A stretch of DNA of 64,000 nt from Bog-756 sp963812885 (GTDB taxonomy: Bacteria > Actinomycetota > Acidimicrobiia > Acidimicrobiales > RAAP-2). Of the stretch, positions 46,381 through 57,025 are shown one piece after another. Below the pieces are notes generated by a model. It saw only the letters and a program-made list of their open reading frames with translations, did not search any database and was not told where the DNA came from. The stretch lies in the NCBI GenBank assembly GCA_963812885.1, contig CAWEWZ010000002.1, positions 744,001 through 808,000 on the forward strand, in the 5' to 3' direction. Both the position numbers and the translations under genes were made by a program. The first letter of the stretch is position 1; the number at the start of each line of letters is the position of its first letter.

Positions 46381-48597
46381 ATGAAGTCCCTCGCCACCTG
46401 GTGCGTCCGTCACCGCGTGATCGTCCTGCTCATGTGGCTGGCCGCCCTGATCGGCATGACCCTCGTCTCCCAGGCGGTGGGCACCGCCTATTCGAACAGC
46501 TTCACCCTGCCCAACACGCCCTCGACCCACGCCTTGGGGCTGCTCCAGGGGGCGGAGCCGAGCATCGCCGGCGACCGCGAACAGATCGTGTTCCACGCCA
46601 CCGGCGGCACCAAGGTCACCGATCCCGAAGTGAAGTCATCGGTGAACACCATGCTGGCCAAGGTGAAGGATGTGCCCCACGTCACCCAGATCACCAGTCC
46701 CTACGGACCCCTCGGTGCCGCCCAGATCAGCAAGGACGGGAGGACGGCCTTCGCCACGGTCACCTTCGATCAACAGGCCCAGTACATCTCGACTCCGGTG
46801 GCCAAGCAATTGGTGTCGACCGCTCACAGCGCCGCCGGCCCGAACCTCCAGGTCGCGGTGGCCGGCCAGGTGGCCGAAGCAGCCGACAAGCAGTCCTTCG
46901 GGGGCACCGGGCTGGGCGTGATCCTGGCCGGCGTCGTGCTCCTCCTGGTCTTCGGGTCGGTGTTCGCCATGCTTCTCCCGCTGCTGTCGGCCCTGGCCTC
47001 GCTGGGGACGGCCATCGGCGTGATCGGACTGCTCAGCCATCTGCTCAAGATGCCGGTCTTCTCGACGGAGCTCGTCCTGTTGATCGGCCTCGGGGTGGGA
47101 GTCGACTACGCCCTGTTCATCGTGACCAGGCACCGCCAGGGCCTCGTCGCCGGCAACGACCTCGAGTCCTCGATCGTCAACGCCGTCAACACGTCGGGCC
47201 GCGCCGTCCTTTTCGCCGGGATCATCGTCTGCATCGCGCTGCTGGGGATGTTCGCGCTCGGGGTCACCTTCCTGTACGGGCTGGCCATCGCCGCCTCCAT
47301 CGGCGTGCTCTTCACCATGATCGCCGCCCTCACCCTGCTCCCCGCCTTCCTCGGGTTCATCGGGCCCCGGGTCCTGAGCCGACGTCAGAAGAAAGACCTG
47401 GCCGTCAACGGGCCCAAGGTCATCGGCTCGGGTACCAAGGGCTTCTGGGCACGGTGGGCCGCCTTCGTCCAGCGCCGCCCCGTGGTCCCCGCCCTGGTGG
47501 CCTTCGCCGTGGTGGTGCTGGTGGCTCTTCCGTTCTTCTCACTGCGTCTCGGCTCCTCCGACCAGGGCAACGATCCCACCGGCACCACCACCCGGACCGC
47601 CTATGACCTCCTGGCCCGCGGTTTCGGGCCCGGCTTCAACGGTCCTCTGCTCCTGGTGACCCAGAATCCGGGCCCGGCCAACCAGCAGACGCTCGAGAGC
47701 CTGGCCGCCAAGGTGGGAGAGCAACCCGGGGTGGCCAAGGTCACCGGTCCGCTCACCCTGCCCACCAAGGACGGCGAGACGGTGAGCCTGATCACCGCCT
47801 ATCCGACCACGTCGCCGGAGGCGTCCCAGACCACCGACCTGATCGACCACCTGCGACAGACGACCATCCCGGCGGTCGTCACCGGAACCGGGGTCCGTGT
47901 CTACGTGGGCGGGAACACGGCCATCTTCGCCGACTTCGCCCGCGTGCTGGCCCACAAGCTGCCGCTGTTCATCGGGCTGGTGGTCGTACTGTCCTTCCTC
48001 TTGCTGGCCATGGTCTTCCGAAGCCTGGTCATCCCGCTGACCGCGGCGGTGATGAACCTCCTCTCCATCGGAGCCGCGTTCGGCGTCTTGGTGGCTGTGT
48101 TCCAGTGGGGCTGGCTGGGCTCGGTGTTCCAGATCGGCAGTCCCGGGCCCATCGAGTCGTTCCTGCCGGTGATGCTCTTCGCCATCCTGTTCGGACTGTC
48201 CATGGACTACGAGGTCTTCCTGATCACCCGGATCCGCGAGGAGTACGTGAAGTCGGGCGACAACGCCACCGCCGTCCGGCGGGGACTGGCCGCCACCGGC
48301 AAGACGATCACCGCCGCCGCGCTCATCATGATCCTGGTCTTCGGCTCCTTCATCCTCGGCGGCGAACTGGTCATCAAACAGTTCGGGCTGGGACTGGCCG
48401 CCGGGATCCTGATGGACGCCATCCTGATCCGCATGGCCATCGTCCCGTCGGTGATGTTCTTGCTGGGCAAGGCCAACTGGTGGTTCCCCGGCTGGCTCGA
48501 CCGGATCGTCCCCCACGTGTCGGTCGACCCCGAGCTCACGGCAGAGAAGCCCGGTGGGCCGACCGCCCCGGCCGAACCCGAGCCGGTCCCGGTCTGA
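46381..48597 (+). CDS. MMPL family RND transporter
   Basis: 738 residues, intact, with two repeats of a large external loop plus membrane helices. The proton-relay Asp-Tyr pairs are seen in LGVGVDYALFIVTRHRQGLV and FGLSMDYEVFLITRIREEYV. The N-terminus LATWCVRHRVIVLLMWLAAL is typical. Family members export lipids or siderophores in mycobacteria, but the short members found widely in Actinobacteria have unknown cargo. GAGGAG precedes the ATG by 9 nt. The gap 46160-46380 holds its promoter; no element could be fixed. Confidence 0.92.
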   Translation: MKSLATWCVRHRVIVLLMWLAALIGMTLVSQAVGTAYSNSFTLPNTPSTHALGLLQGAEPSIAGDREQIVFHATGGTKVTDPEVKSSVNTMLAKVKDVPHVTQITSPYGPLGAAQISKDGRTAFATVTFDQQAQYISTPVAKQLVSTAHSAAGPNLQVAVAGQVAEAADKQSFGGTGLGVILAGVVLLLVFGSVFAMLLPLLSALASLGTAIGVIGLLSHLLKMPVFSTELVLLIGLGVGVDYALFIVTRHRQGLVAGNDLESSIVNAVNTSGRAVLFAGIIVCIALLGMFALGVTFLYGLAIAASIGVLFTMIAALTLLPAFLGFIGPRVLSRRQKKDLAVNGPKVIGSGTKGFWARWAAFVQRRPVVPALVAFAVVVLVALPFFSLRLGSSDQGNDPTGTTTRTAYDLLARGFGPGFNGPLLLVTQNPGPANQQTLESLAAKVGEQPGVAKVTGPLTLPTKDGETVSLITAYPTTSPEASQTTDLIDHLRQTTIPAVVTGTGVRVYVGGNTAIFADFARVLAHKLPLFIGLVVVLSFLLLAMVFRSLVIPLTAAVMNLLSIGAAFGVLVAVFQWGWLGSVFQIGSPGPIESFLPVMLFAILFGLSMDYEVFLITRIREEYVKSGDNATAVRRGLAATGKTITAAALIMILVFGSFILGGELVIKQFGLGLAAGILMDAILIRMAIVPSVMFLLGKANWWFPGWLDRIVPHVSVDPELTAEKPGGPTAPAEPEPVPV

Positions 48598-48622
48598 GGC
48601 CTCGGAGGACGCGTCCCCACCC

Positions 48623-48653
48623 TTGACAGTTAGGCTGGCCCGAGGCATAGCCT
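48623..48653 (+). promoter_or_regulatory. Sigma-70-type promoter of the aldehyde dehydrogenase gene
   Basis: A perfect -35 TTGACA (48623-48628) is followed at 17-19 bp by CATAGC/TAGCCT (48646-48653). The start codon lies about 37 nt further on. This is the clearest bipartite promoter in the window. Confidence 0.6.
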
Positions 48654-48689
48654 CAGGAGAGACCTGACGATCGAGCAATGGGGGAACAC

Positions 48690-50136
48690 ATGTCCGACTT
48701 CGTGATGACCATCGGGGGCGACACGGTACCGGCCGCGGAATCGTTCGGGGTGGTGAACCCGGCCAACGGCGAGGTGTTCGCCCATGCGCCCGAATGCAGC
48801 CGTCAGCAGCTCGACGCCGCCTTCGACGCCGCATCCAAGGCCCAGCGGGACTGGAGGTCGGACGAGGCCGCCCGGCGCCAGACCCTCCTGAAGATGGCCG
48901 ACGTCCTGTTGGCCTCGGGGGCCGAACTGGCCCCGGTGCTCACCGCCGAGCAGGGCAAGCCCCTCGGCGACGCCAACATCGAGGTCTTCGCCGCCGCCAT
49001 CTGGTGTCAGTACTTCGCCAACATCGAGACACCTGCCCAGGTCATCCAGGACGATGACGAGGCCCGGGTCGAGGTGGTCCGTCGGCCGGTGGGCGTGGTG
49101 GCGGCCATCACCCCCTGGAACTTCCCCCTCACCCTGGCCTTCTGGAAGATCGCCCCGGCCCTGCTGGCCGGGAACACGCTCGTGCTCAAGCCCTCGCCCT
49201 TCACTCCCCTGACCACCCTCAAGGTGGCGGAGATCCTGCGTGACGCCGTGCCCCCGGGCGTGATCAATGTGGTCAGCGGTGGTGACGAACTGGGTGCCTG
49301 GATGACCGGCCACCCCGTACCCCGCAAGGTCAGCTTCACCGGTTCCATCGAGACGGGCAAGAAGGTGGCCATGTCGGCGGCGCCCGACCTCAAGCGTGTC
49401 ACCCTCGAGCTGGGCGGCAACGACCCCGCCATCGTGCTGGACGACGCCGACCCGGCCCTGGTGAGCAAGGCCATCTTCGCCGGCGCCTTCAACAACAACG
49501 GCCAGGTGTGCTCGGCCATCAAGCGGGTCTACGTGCCCGAGTCGATGTACGACGACGTGGTCGACGGACTGGCCGCCCAGGCCGCCGCGGTCAAGGTCGG
49601 TGACGGTACCGATGAGTCCTCCAAGCTCGGCCCGATCAACAACAAGCCGCAGTTCGAGCGGGTCAAGGAGCTGGTCGGCGACGCCCTCGAGCACGGGGCC
49701 CGGGCCGCGGTGGGCGGCCACGCCATGGACCGGCCCGGCTATTTCTTCGAGCCGACCATCCTGGCCGGTCTGTCCGACGGGACCCGCATCGTCGACGAGG
49801 AGCAGTTCGGTCCTGCACTCCCAGTGATCTCGTACCGGGATGTCGACGACGTGGTCGAACGGGCCAACGCCACCCATTTCGGCCTGTCGGGGTCGGTGTG
49901 GGGCACCGACACCGATCGGGCCGTCCGATGTCGCCGGGCGCCTGGAGTGCGGGACGGCCTGGGTGAACACCCATCTGGCTCTGGCCCCCCAACAGCCCTT
50001 CGGCGGCTTCAAGTGGAGCGGCGTCGGGGTCGAGAACGGTCCCTGGGGCCTGGCCGAGTTCAGTGAGATCCAGGTGATGCACCGTTCCAAGAGCGCCGAC
50101 GGCCTCAACCTCAACACCGGCGGTCTCGTCTCCTAG
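48690..50136 (+). CDS. NAD(P)-dependent aldehyde dehydrogenase
   Basis: About 482 residues. Motifs: ITPWNFPLTLAFWKIAPALL (cofactor), VSFTGSIETGKKVA, the catalytic Glu in LELGGNDPAIVLDDADP and the nucleophile Cys in FNNNGQVCSAIKRVYVPE. The end NGPWGLAEFSEIQVMHRSKS is typical. One extra C near 49925 breaks the frame; the tail resumes DVAGRLECGTAWVNTHLALA. ATG 48690 follows GGGGGA; ATG 48678 in the same frame is an alternative. It resembles betaine/4-aminobutyraldehyde dehydrogenases, but the substrate is not certain. Confidence 0.88.
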
Positions 50137-50278
50137 CTCCACCTGACCGGCGTCAGCCGGCCTCGACGGCGGGGCGGGCCACTCCCACCGGTGGTCACCG
50201 GTCGGGCATGCCCCGATCGGGTCCGCGCCCGGTCCGCGCCCGTGGAAGAGGCCGGTTCCGGCCGTGAACGATCACGCC

Positions 50279-50301
50279 CGATAGTTCGATAGTCTAATAA
50301 T
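50279..50301 (+). promoter_or_regulatory. Promoter with repeated CGATAGT upstream of the MarR gene
   Basis: CGATAGT occurs at 50279-50285 and 50287-50293. TAGTCT (50290-50295) then serves as a -10 box 6 nt before GTG 50302. The repeat over the -10 is a likely autoregulatory operator. Confidence 0.5.
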
Positions 50302-50775
50302 GTGAGCTCCGAAACAACCACTTCACGCGCCGCCGCCACCCGTCAGCGTGAGACCTTGGGTCGGGCCGCGGCCTGGCTGGCCAAGCAGGTGGAGATCGGC
50401 CTGGCCACGGCCGATCTCTCGGCACCGCAGTACCGGGTGCTCGGGCTCCTGGACGAGAAGTCCGCCGTCTCCTCGGACCTGGCCGAGCGTCTGGCCGTCC
50501 GCCCGCCGAGCGTGACCGCCATCATCGACGGCCTGGTCGCCCGGGGGCTGGTCGAACGCCGCCATGTGGTCTCCGACCGCCGCCAGGTGGACCACGTCCT
50601 GACCGAGAGCGGCCGGCAGGCGCTCGACGCGGCCGACGCCGCCGTGGCCGGCCGGCTGGCGGAGATCGCCGGATGCCTCGACGATCCGGCCGAGTCCGAA
50701 CGCGCCTTCGACGGTCTGATTGCCTGGCGGAACGCGTTCGGTGCCTACCGGCTGGCCCGGAGCACCGGGCGATGA
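50302..50775 (+). CDS. MarR family regulator of the ABC exporter
   Basis: 157-residue winged-helix regulator: LSAPQYRVLGLLDEKSAVSS, recognition helix in LAVRPPSVTAIIDGLVARGL and wing VERRHVVSDRRQVDHVLTES. MarR proteins often repress multidrug exporters next to them; here the stop overlaps the first ABC gene (ATGA). The start is GTG 50302 in an A/T-rich promoter. The ligand is unknown. Confidence 0.88.
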   Translation: MSSETTTSRAAATRQRETLGRAAAWLAKQVEIGLATADLSAPQYRVLGLLDEKSAVSSDLAERLAVRPPSVTAIIDGLVARGLVERRHVVSDRRQVDHVLTESGRQALDAADAAVAGRLAEIAGCLDDPAESERAFDGLIAWRNAFGAYRLARSTGR

Positions 50776-52744
50776 GGGTCCCCCGGCTCCGGCCCCGTCC
50801 CCCGGCCACCTCCGAGGCCGGGACCCAGTTCGTCCCCATCACCGAAGTGGCCCGCAACGAGGCGCCCCGCGCCACCATCGATCCGGACAAGTCCCTCACC
50901 TGGCTCCGCCGGGTCATGCCCATCATGGGCGCCCACAAGGGGATCTTCATCACCTCGTTGGTGGCCTCCTTCGTGGGCCTCGTCCTCCAGGTCCTGGTGC
51001 CCAACCTGTTGAACCACGCCATCACCAACTCGATCCAGCACCACACCGTCCCCCTCGACCACTACGTCTGGCTGATCGTCGGGATCGGGCTGGTGGGCGG
51101 CGTGGCCGGCTACATCTCCCGCCTGTTCCTCTTCGAGACGGCCTACGACATCGAGTACGACCTCCGGAACATCATCTACGAGCATCTGACCAAGATGTCG
51201 TTCTCCTTCTACGACCGCGTGCAGTCCGGCCAACTCATCTCGCGGGCCAACTCGGACATCCGCTCGGTCCAGATGTACATGACGTTCGCACCGTCCATCC
51301 TCGTCCAGTGCTCCATCGCCATCGTGGCCTTCGGCTTCATGCTGTCCATCGACGTGCCGCTGGCCTTCGTGGCCATGGCCACCATGCCCTTCGTCTACCT
51401 GGCCGGCGTCAAGATGAGGAAGTCGATGTTCCCGGTGTCGTGGATCATCCAATCCCGGCTGGCCGACGTGGCCACCATCGTGGACGAGAACGTCAACGGC
51501 GTGCGGGTGGTCAAGTCCTTCGCCGCCGAGCAGCAGCAGCTCCGCTCGCTGTCCGGGGCGGCCGACAAGCTCCGCTGGAGCTACATCAAGGACGCCGACC
51601 TCCGGGCCCGCTTCTCCCCCCTCGTCCAGAACCTGCCCCAGGTGGGCCTGGCCCTGGTCCTGCTGTTCGGCGGCTACATGGTCATCCACGGGGGACTGAC
51701 CATCGGGGACATCCTGGCCTTCAACGCCTACCTCCTGATGCTCCAGGCCCCGTTCATGATGCTCGGCATGCTGATCATGATGGGCCAGCGGGCGGCCGCC
51801 TCGGCCGACCGCATCTACGAGATCATCGACGAACAGCCCACCGTCACCGACGCCCCCGACGCCGTCGATCTGGTCGACAGCCGCGGGGATGTGCAGTTCG
51901 AACACGTCGACTTCGCCTACGCGGCTGACGCCGAGCAGCTGGTGCTGGCCGACTTCAACCTGCACATCGCCCCCGGGCGAGACGGTGGCCCTGGTCGGTC
52001 GGACCGGTGCCGGCAAGTCGACCGTGGCCCGCCTGTTGACCCGCTTCTACGACGTCAAGCACGGATCCATCCGCATCGACGGCCATGACGTGCGGGACCT
52101 GACCCTGGCCAGCCTGCGGGCCAACGTCGGGGTGGTCCTGGACGAGCCCTTCCTGTTCTCGGCCTCGGTGCGCGACAACATCGCCTACGGCAAGCCGACA
52201 GCCACCCTCGACGAGGTGGAGGCGGCGGCCAAGGCCGCCGGCGCCCACGAGTTCATCAGCCACCTGGCCGACGGCTACGACACGGTGGTGGGCGAACGGG
52301 GCTACACCCTCTCCGGCGGGCAGCGGCAGCGGATCGCCATCGCCCGGACCCTGCTGGTCAACCCGCCCATCATGGTGCTCGACGACGCCACCAGCGCCAT
52401 CGACGTCCAGGTCGAACAGCGGATCCACGCCGGACTGCGGGTCCAGATGGAGGGCCGCACCACCCTGATCATCGCCCACCGGCTGTCCACCATCTCCCTG
52501 GCCGACCGGGTGGTGCTGTTGGACCAGCACAAGATCGTGGCCGACGGGACCCACGCCGAGTTGCTCGAGACCACCCCCCTCTACGCCGAGGTGCTGGCCC
52601 AGGCCGGTGAGTTCGAACGGGAGGCCGACGCCGAGGAGGCCGAAGAGGATGCCGGATTGGGCACCGACGAGGCAACCGGCCGAGCCCGACGGCCAGCCCC
52701 TGCGGGACCTGCTCGACTCGGTGCGCGGCGGTGGCCGGTCATGA
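50772..52744 (+). CDS. ABC exporter half-transporter A (degenerate ATP site)
   Basis: About 657 residues: six membrane helices (residues 50-350) and a nucleotide-binding domain. Walker A is GRTGAGKST and the signature LSGGQRQRIAIARTLL. Two catalytic positions differ: the Q-loop reads VVLDEPFLF, where Gln is usual, and Walker B reads IMVLDDATSAID, with Asp for the catalytic Glu. These are marks of the degenerate half of a heterodimeric exporter. An extra G near 51975 breaks the frame before Walker A. A second shift near 52660 gives the end PLRDLLDSVRGGGRS at TGA 52742-52744, overlapping gene B. Confidence 0.85.
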
Positions 52745-54693
52745 TGTTCGGTGGCGGAGGCGGGGGCTTCGGTGGCCCCGGAGGGGCGCAGGCCTCGGCC
52801 GCCTCGGGTCTGCCCTTCGCCGGCATCCCCTACGAGCTCCAGGACGGGGTGGACAAGCTGCTGGCCACGGAGCCCGAGTATGCCGAGCCGGACATCGTCT
52901 TCAACCAGAACAGCTCCGAGACCGAGCTCAAGCGACTGAGCCTGTGGCGGCTGCTGACCAAGTACCCAGGGATGCTGGCCCTGGCCGGGCTCCTGGTGGT
53001 GGTGGTTGCGGTGGCCTCCCAGGTGGGGCCCTCGCTCACCGAGTACGCCATCAACAACGGGATGACGAAGGGCCACTTCGACTTCGCCGTGGTGGTCGGC
53101 GCGGCCATCGCCTATCTCGTCTTCGTGGTCATCACCGCGTTGGGCCAGCGCTTCCAGGTCCAGGTCACCGGCCGCCTGGCCGCCTGGGTGATGAACGACC
53201 TCAGGGTCAAGGTCTTCGCCCACCTGCAACGTCTCTCGCTCGGCTTCTTCACCGAGGAGAAGGCCGGTGTGGTCATGAGCCGGATGACCAGCGACATCGA
53301 GAACCTCCAACAGCTCCTCCAGGACGGGCTCTCCCAGCTGGCCATCCAGGGGCTGACCATGGTGGTCATCACCGCCATCCTCTTCACCATCAACGTGAAG
53401 CTGGCCCTCATCACCGTGGTATTGATCCTGCCCGCCCTGATCGGGGCCTCGGTGTGGTTCAAACGGGCCTCGGAGCGCGGCTACGACCGGGTGCGCGACG
53501 GCATCGCCAACGTGCTCGCCGATCTGTCCGAGAGCCTGCATGGCGTCCGTATCGTGACGGCCCACAACCGGCAGCGACAGAACGTGATCCACCATCGCAA
53601 CGTGGTCGGCGACTATCGGGACGCCAACAACTACACCGCCCGGATCAACGCCATCTACGGCCCCGGCACCCAGTTGCTCGGGGTCATCGGTCAGGCCGTC
53701 CTGCTGGCCGTCGGCGGCTCCATGGTCGTCGACCACACTCTGTCCCTCGGTGGCCTGGTGGCGTTCTTCCTCTACCTCAACCGGTTCTTCCAGCCCATCC
53801 AGCTGCTGGTCCAGCAGTACAACACCTACCAACAGGGCCAGGCTTCGGTGTACAAACTCCGCACGCTGGTCGACACCGAGCCGGAGGTCATGGAAGCGCC
53901 CGACGCCGTCGACCTCCCCCCCATCGAGGGCGAGATCACCTTCGACCACCTCTCGTTCGGCTACGACCCCGATCGGTTGGTCATCGAGGATGTCGATCTC
54001 ACGGTGTCGCCCGGTGAGACGGTGGCCTTTGTCGGTCCCACCGGCGCCGGCAAGTCGACCCTGGCCAAATTGGTGACCCGCTTCTACGACCCGACCGTCG
54101 GGCGGGTGCTCATCGACGGCTACGACCTGCGCGACGTGACCATGCACTCGCTGCGCAGCCAACTCGGCGTGGTGCCCCAGGAGCCGTTCCTCTTCGCCGG
54201 GACCATCGGCGACAACATCGCCTTCGCCCGGCCGGACGCCACCGACGCGGAGATCCACGAGGCGGTCGACCGGGTGGGGCTCACCGACGTGGTCGAGCGG
54301 ATGCCGAACGGCCTCGACACCGTGGTCCACGAGCGGGGCCAGACCCTCTCGTCGGGGGAACGCCAGCTGCTGGCGCTGGCCCGGGCCTTCCTGGCCCATC
54401 CTCGGGTGCTCGTCCTCGACGAGGCCACCTCCAATCTCGACCTCCAGTCGGAGACGAAGATCGAGAGCGCCCTCGACGTCCTGCTCGAGAACCGCACCGC
54501 CATCCTCATCGCCCACCGGCTGTCGACGGCCATGCGGGCCGACCGCATCGTGGTGGTCGACCTCGGCCGGATCGTCGAAGTGGGCACCCACGACGAACTG
54601 GTGGCGGCCGGCGGGCGGTACGCCGAGATGTACGCCACCTGGGTACGCCAGTCCGAACTGGAAGAGCACGCACCGGCCGACACCGGGGTCTGA
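52741..54693 (+). CDS. ABC exporter half-transporter B (canonical ATP site)
   Basis: 650 residues, intact. A Gly-rich head (MMFGGGGGGFGGPGG) leads to the membrane domain (LLTKYPGMLALAGLLVVVVA onward) and a complete nucleotide-binding domain: Walker A GPTGAGKST, Q-loop VVPQEPFLF, signature LSSGERQLLALARAFL and Walker B VLVLDEATSNLD. The intact Glu here complements the degenerate site in gene A, so A and B should form one heterodimeric multidrug or lipid exporter. The ATG overlaps the shifted-frame stop of gene A; the apparent single ORF from 51889 joins the two by a frame error. Confidence 0.9.
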   Translation: MMFGGGGGGFGGPGGAQASAASGLPFAGIPYELQDGVDKLLATEPEYAEPDIVFNQNSSETELKRLSLWRLLTKYPGMLALAGLLVVVVAVASQVGPSLTEYAINNGMTKGHFDFAVVVGAAIAYLVFVVITALGQRFQVQVTGRLAAWVMNDLRVKVFAHLQRLSLGFFTEEKAGVVMSRMTSDIENLQQLLQDGLSQLAIQGLTMVVITAILFTINVKLALITVVLILPALIGASVWFKRASERGYDRVRDGIANVLADLSESLHGVRIVTAHNRQRQNVIHHRNVVGDYRDANNYTARINAIYGPGTQLLGVIGQAVLLAVGGSMVVDHTLSLGGLVAFFLYLNRFFQPIQLLVQQYNTYQQGQASVYKLRTLVDTEPEVMEAPDAVDLPPIEGEITFDHLSFGYDPDRLVIEDVDLTVSPGETVAFVGPTGAGKSTLAKLVTRFYDPTVGRVLIDGYDLRDVTMHSLRSQLGVVPQEPFLFAGTIGDNIAFARPDATDAEIHEAVDRVGLTDVVERMPNGLDTVVHERGQTLSSGERQLLALARAFLAHPRVLVLDEATSNLDLQSETKIESALDVLLENRTAILIAHRLSTAMRADRIVVVDLGRIVEVGTHDELVAAGGRYAEMYATWVRQSELEEHAPADTGV

Positions 54694-54719
54694 GCCGCAC
54701 CCGGGGCGGCCCGCGTCTT

Positions 54720-56124
54720 TCAGCCCATGACCGGGCGGCGGCCGGACCAGGGGTCGGCCTCTTCAAGGTAGGACGCCACCCGGATCAGCCGTGCCTCGTG
54801 CCAGGGCCCGGCCACGATCTGGACCCCGACCGGAAGGCCCGAAGCGGCCTGGTGCAACGGCACACTGACCGCCGGCTGCCCGGTGATGTTGAAGATGGCG
54901 GTGAATGCGGCCATGGCCACGACCTCCCCGACCGGCGCACCGGCCCCGGCGTGAACGGCCTCCAGCAGCCCGACCGCCGGGGGTTCGATGGACATGGTCG
55001 GTGTGACCAGCAGGTCGAACTCGGTGTCGAAGCGGGCCACGATCTGCCGGGCCATCCGCTGCAGCTCGGCCAGCGAGGTGGCGAAGGTCAGACTGTCGAC
55101 GGTCCCGGCCATCTCATGGGCGGCCCGGTTGTGCGGCTCGACCAGGTCCCAATCGATACCCTCCATCTCGCTCAGCCCGGCGTTGATCACATTGAGGAAG
55201 GGGATCAGTCCCGCCGGGTCGAACACGTCCACATCGAGTCTCGAGACGTGGTGGCCGGCCGCCTCGAGGATCCGGCCGGCGCGTTCCACCGCCGCCACCG
55301 GCTCGTCGGCCACCGGCAGGCCCAGTGCCGAGACCGTGCACAGCGCCACCCGGAGGGACCCGGGATCGGCCCCCACCTCCTCGATGAACGGGCGATCGGG
55401 CCGCGGCGCGCTCGAACCAGGCGCCGGAGTCGGGGACGCTGATGACATCGAGGACGGCGGCGGTGTCGGCCACCGTGCGGCTGACCGCGCCTTCGGTGGC
55501 CATGCCCTGCCACCCGGGCACGGTGGAGGGCACCCGTCCCCGGCTCGGCTTGAGGCCGACCAGGCCACAGCACGATGCGGGGATCCTGATGGAGCCGCCC
55601 CCGTCGCTGGCGTGGGCCACCGGGAACATGCCCGCGGCCACCGACGACCCCGCCCCTCCGCTCGAGCCCCCCGGGGTGTGGCCCGGGTTCCACGGGTTGC
55701 GGGTGGCCCCGAACCGGCTGTTCTCGGTCACGGTGATCGATCCGAACTCGGGGGTGTTGGTACGACCGGTGAGGATGAAGCCGGCTCTCGACAAGGCGTC
55801 GGCGATGGGTTCGGTGGCTCGAGCCGGCCCGTCCGGAGCACCCATCGATCCGTAGGTCACCGGCTGTCCGGCCACCGGGAGCAGGTCCTTGATCGGGATC
55901 GGCACGCCGGCGAAGGGGGGAAGGTCATCGACCCCGACGGCAATCCTGTCTCCGAGGCGCTTGGCCTCGGCCCTGGCCTCGTCGTCGTTGCGCCAGACGA
56001 CCGCGTTGAGCTCCGGATTGCGCTGGTCGATGCGCCCGAGGCTGGCGTCGAGCACCTCGAGCGGGCTCACGTCCATGGCCCGGATGGCCGCGGCGACATC
56101 GAGGGCGGAGGCAGTTTCGTCCAT
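54720..56124 (-). CDS. Amidase signature family hydrolase
   Basis: About 467 residues. The Ser-cisSer-Lys triad is visible: Lys in PFAGVPIPIKDLLPVAG, and the serines in TPGGSSGGAGSSVAAGM and HASDGGGSIRIPASCCGLVG. One frame change near 55410 joins the second half (FIEEVGADPGSLRVALCTVS to YLEEADPWSGRRPVMG). It hydrolyses a small amide, possibly aryl or aliphatic. It starts at ATG 56124, 6 nt after TACCCT, and is convergent with the ABC exporter. Confidence 0.88.
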
Positions 56125-56130
56125 GGGGCC

Positions 56131-56136
56131 AGGGTA
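56131..56136 (-). promoter_or_regulatory. -10 box TACCCT of the amidase gene
   Basis: TACCCT on the minus strand, 6 nt, then ATG 56124. Confidence 0.5.
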
Positions 56137-56281
56137 GCGACCGAGCCGGCCGGCGGGCCCGGGGTCCGTTCCGTTGACTCGGTATCGGGCCGGGGTTACC
56201 ATCCTCACGCCCGATACGTGCACAGGGCGGGGGTGCCGTGCGCACCGGGCAGGTTCGCGATCTCGGTCCGAGAGGGGGAGC

Positions 56282-56984
56282 GTGCTCTTCGTCCATGAAG
56301 TCCACACAGTGGTGGGAAAGTGCGCGGACCGGTTCGAGGACGCCTACCGCGACGGCTGGATGCCGCTGCTGGCCGACACCCCCGACGCCCGCTTGCTCTG
56401 GTACTTCGACCACGCCCACGGCAGCGGATCGGCCTACCGGGTGGTGACGGTGACCGCGGTGGAGGACGGCGCCGACATGGCTCCGCCTGGCCGAGCGGAT
56501 GGCCACCGGCGATCTGCGGTCGTGGGCACGGGATCTGGACGGGCTCCAGCACGAGTCCCACGGACGGATCCTGACCCCGCTCGAGTGGTCCCCCACCATC
56601 CCTCCACTGGCTGACATCCCCACCGAGCCCGGCGACCACGAAGCCACCATGTACATGGAGGACACCATGTGGCCCTTCCCGGGCAAGGTGCGGGACTACA
56701 TCGAGGCGGCCGGGGCCGTCTACCGGCCGTCATTGGGGGCCGAAGGATCCCACGTCCAGCTGAGCATCCAACTTGCCCTGCAGACCATGCCCGGTGCGGG
56801 ACGGTATCCGGAGGTGACCCTGCTGCAGAAGCTGCCAAGCCTTCCGCTGTTGATCCGGTTGCTCACCAACGACATCCCATCCGAGGTCACCGGGCCGGGA
56901 TCGTGGATGTACGAGGCCCTCGACCTCCGAGACCAATGGCGGAGCAAGCTGCTCCGAACGGCGGCGTGGTCGCCGCTCTCATGA
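56282..56984 (+). CDS. NIPSNAP-like protein, paralogue 1
   Basis: About 234 residues. It starts VLFVHEVHTVVGKCADRFED with a GAGGGGGAG ribosome site before GTG 56282. The pattern LWYFDHAHGSGSAYRVVTVT looks like a dimeric alpha/beta-barrel (NIPSNAP/EthD) domain, here in two halves; function unknown. A frame change near 56485 leads to MATGDLRSWARDLDGLQHES. The end is LRDQWRSKLLRTAAWSPLS. The next gene encodes a clear paralogue. Confidence 0.65.
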
Positions 56985-57025
56985 GAAGACCACCGAGCTC
57001 CGCCATGGCCAGGAACTGACGGCCG

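Noticed and set aside
51889..54693. A 934-residue ORF that looks like a double-NBD ABC protein
   Set aside because: It joins the ATPase of half A to all of half B through a frame error near 52660; a stop at 52742-52744 in the adjoining frame gives the normal ATGA junction.
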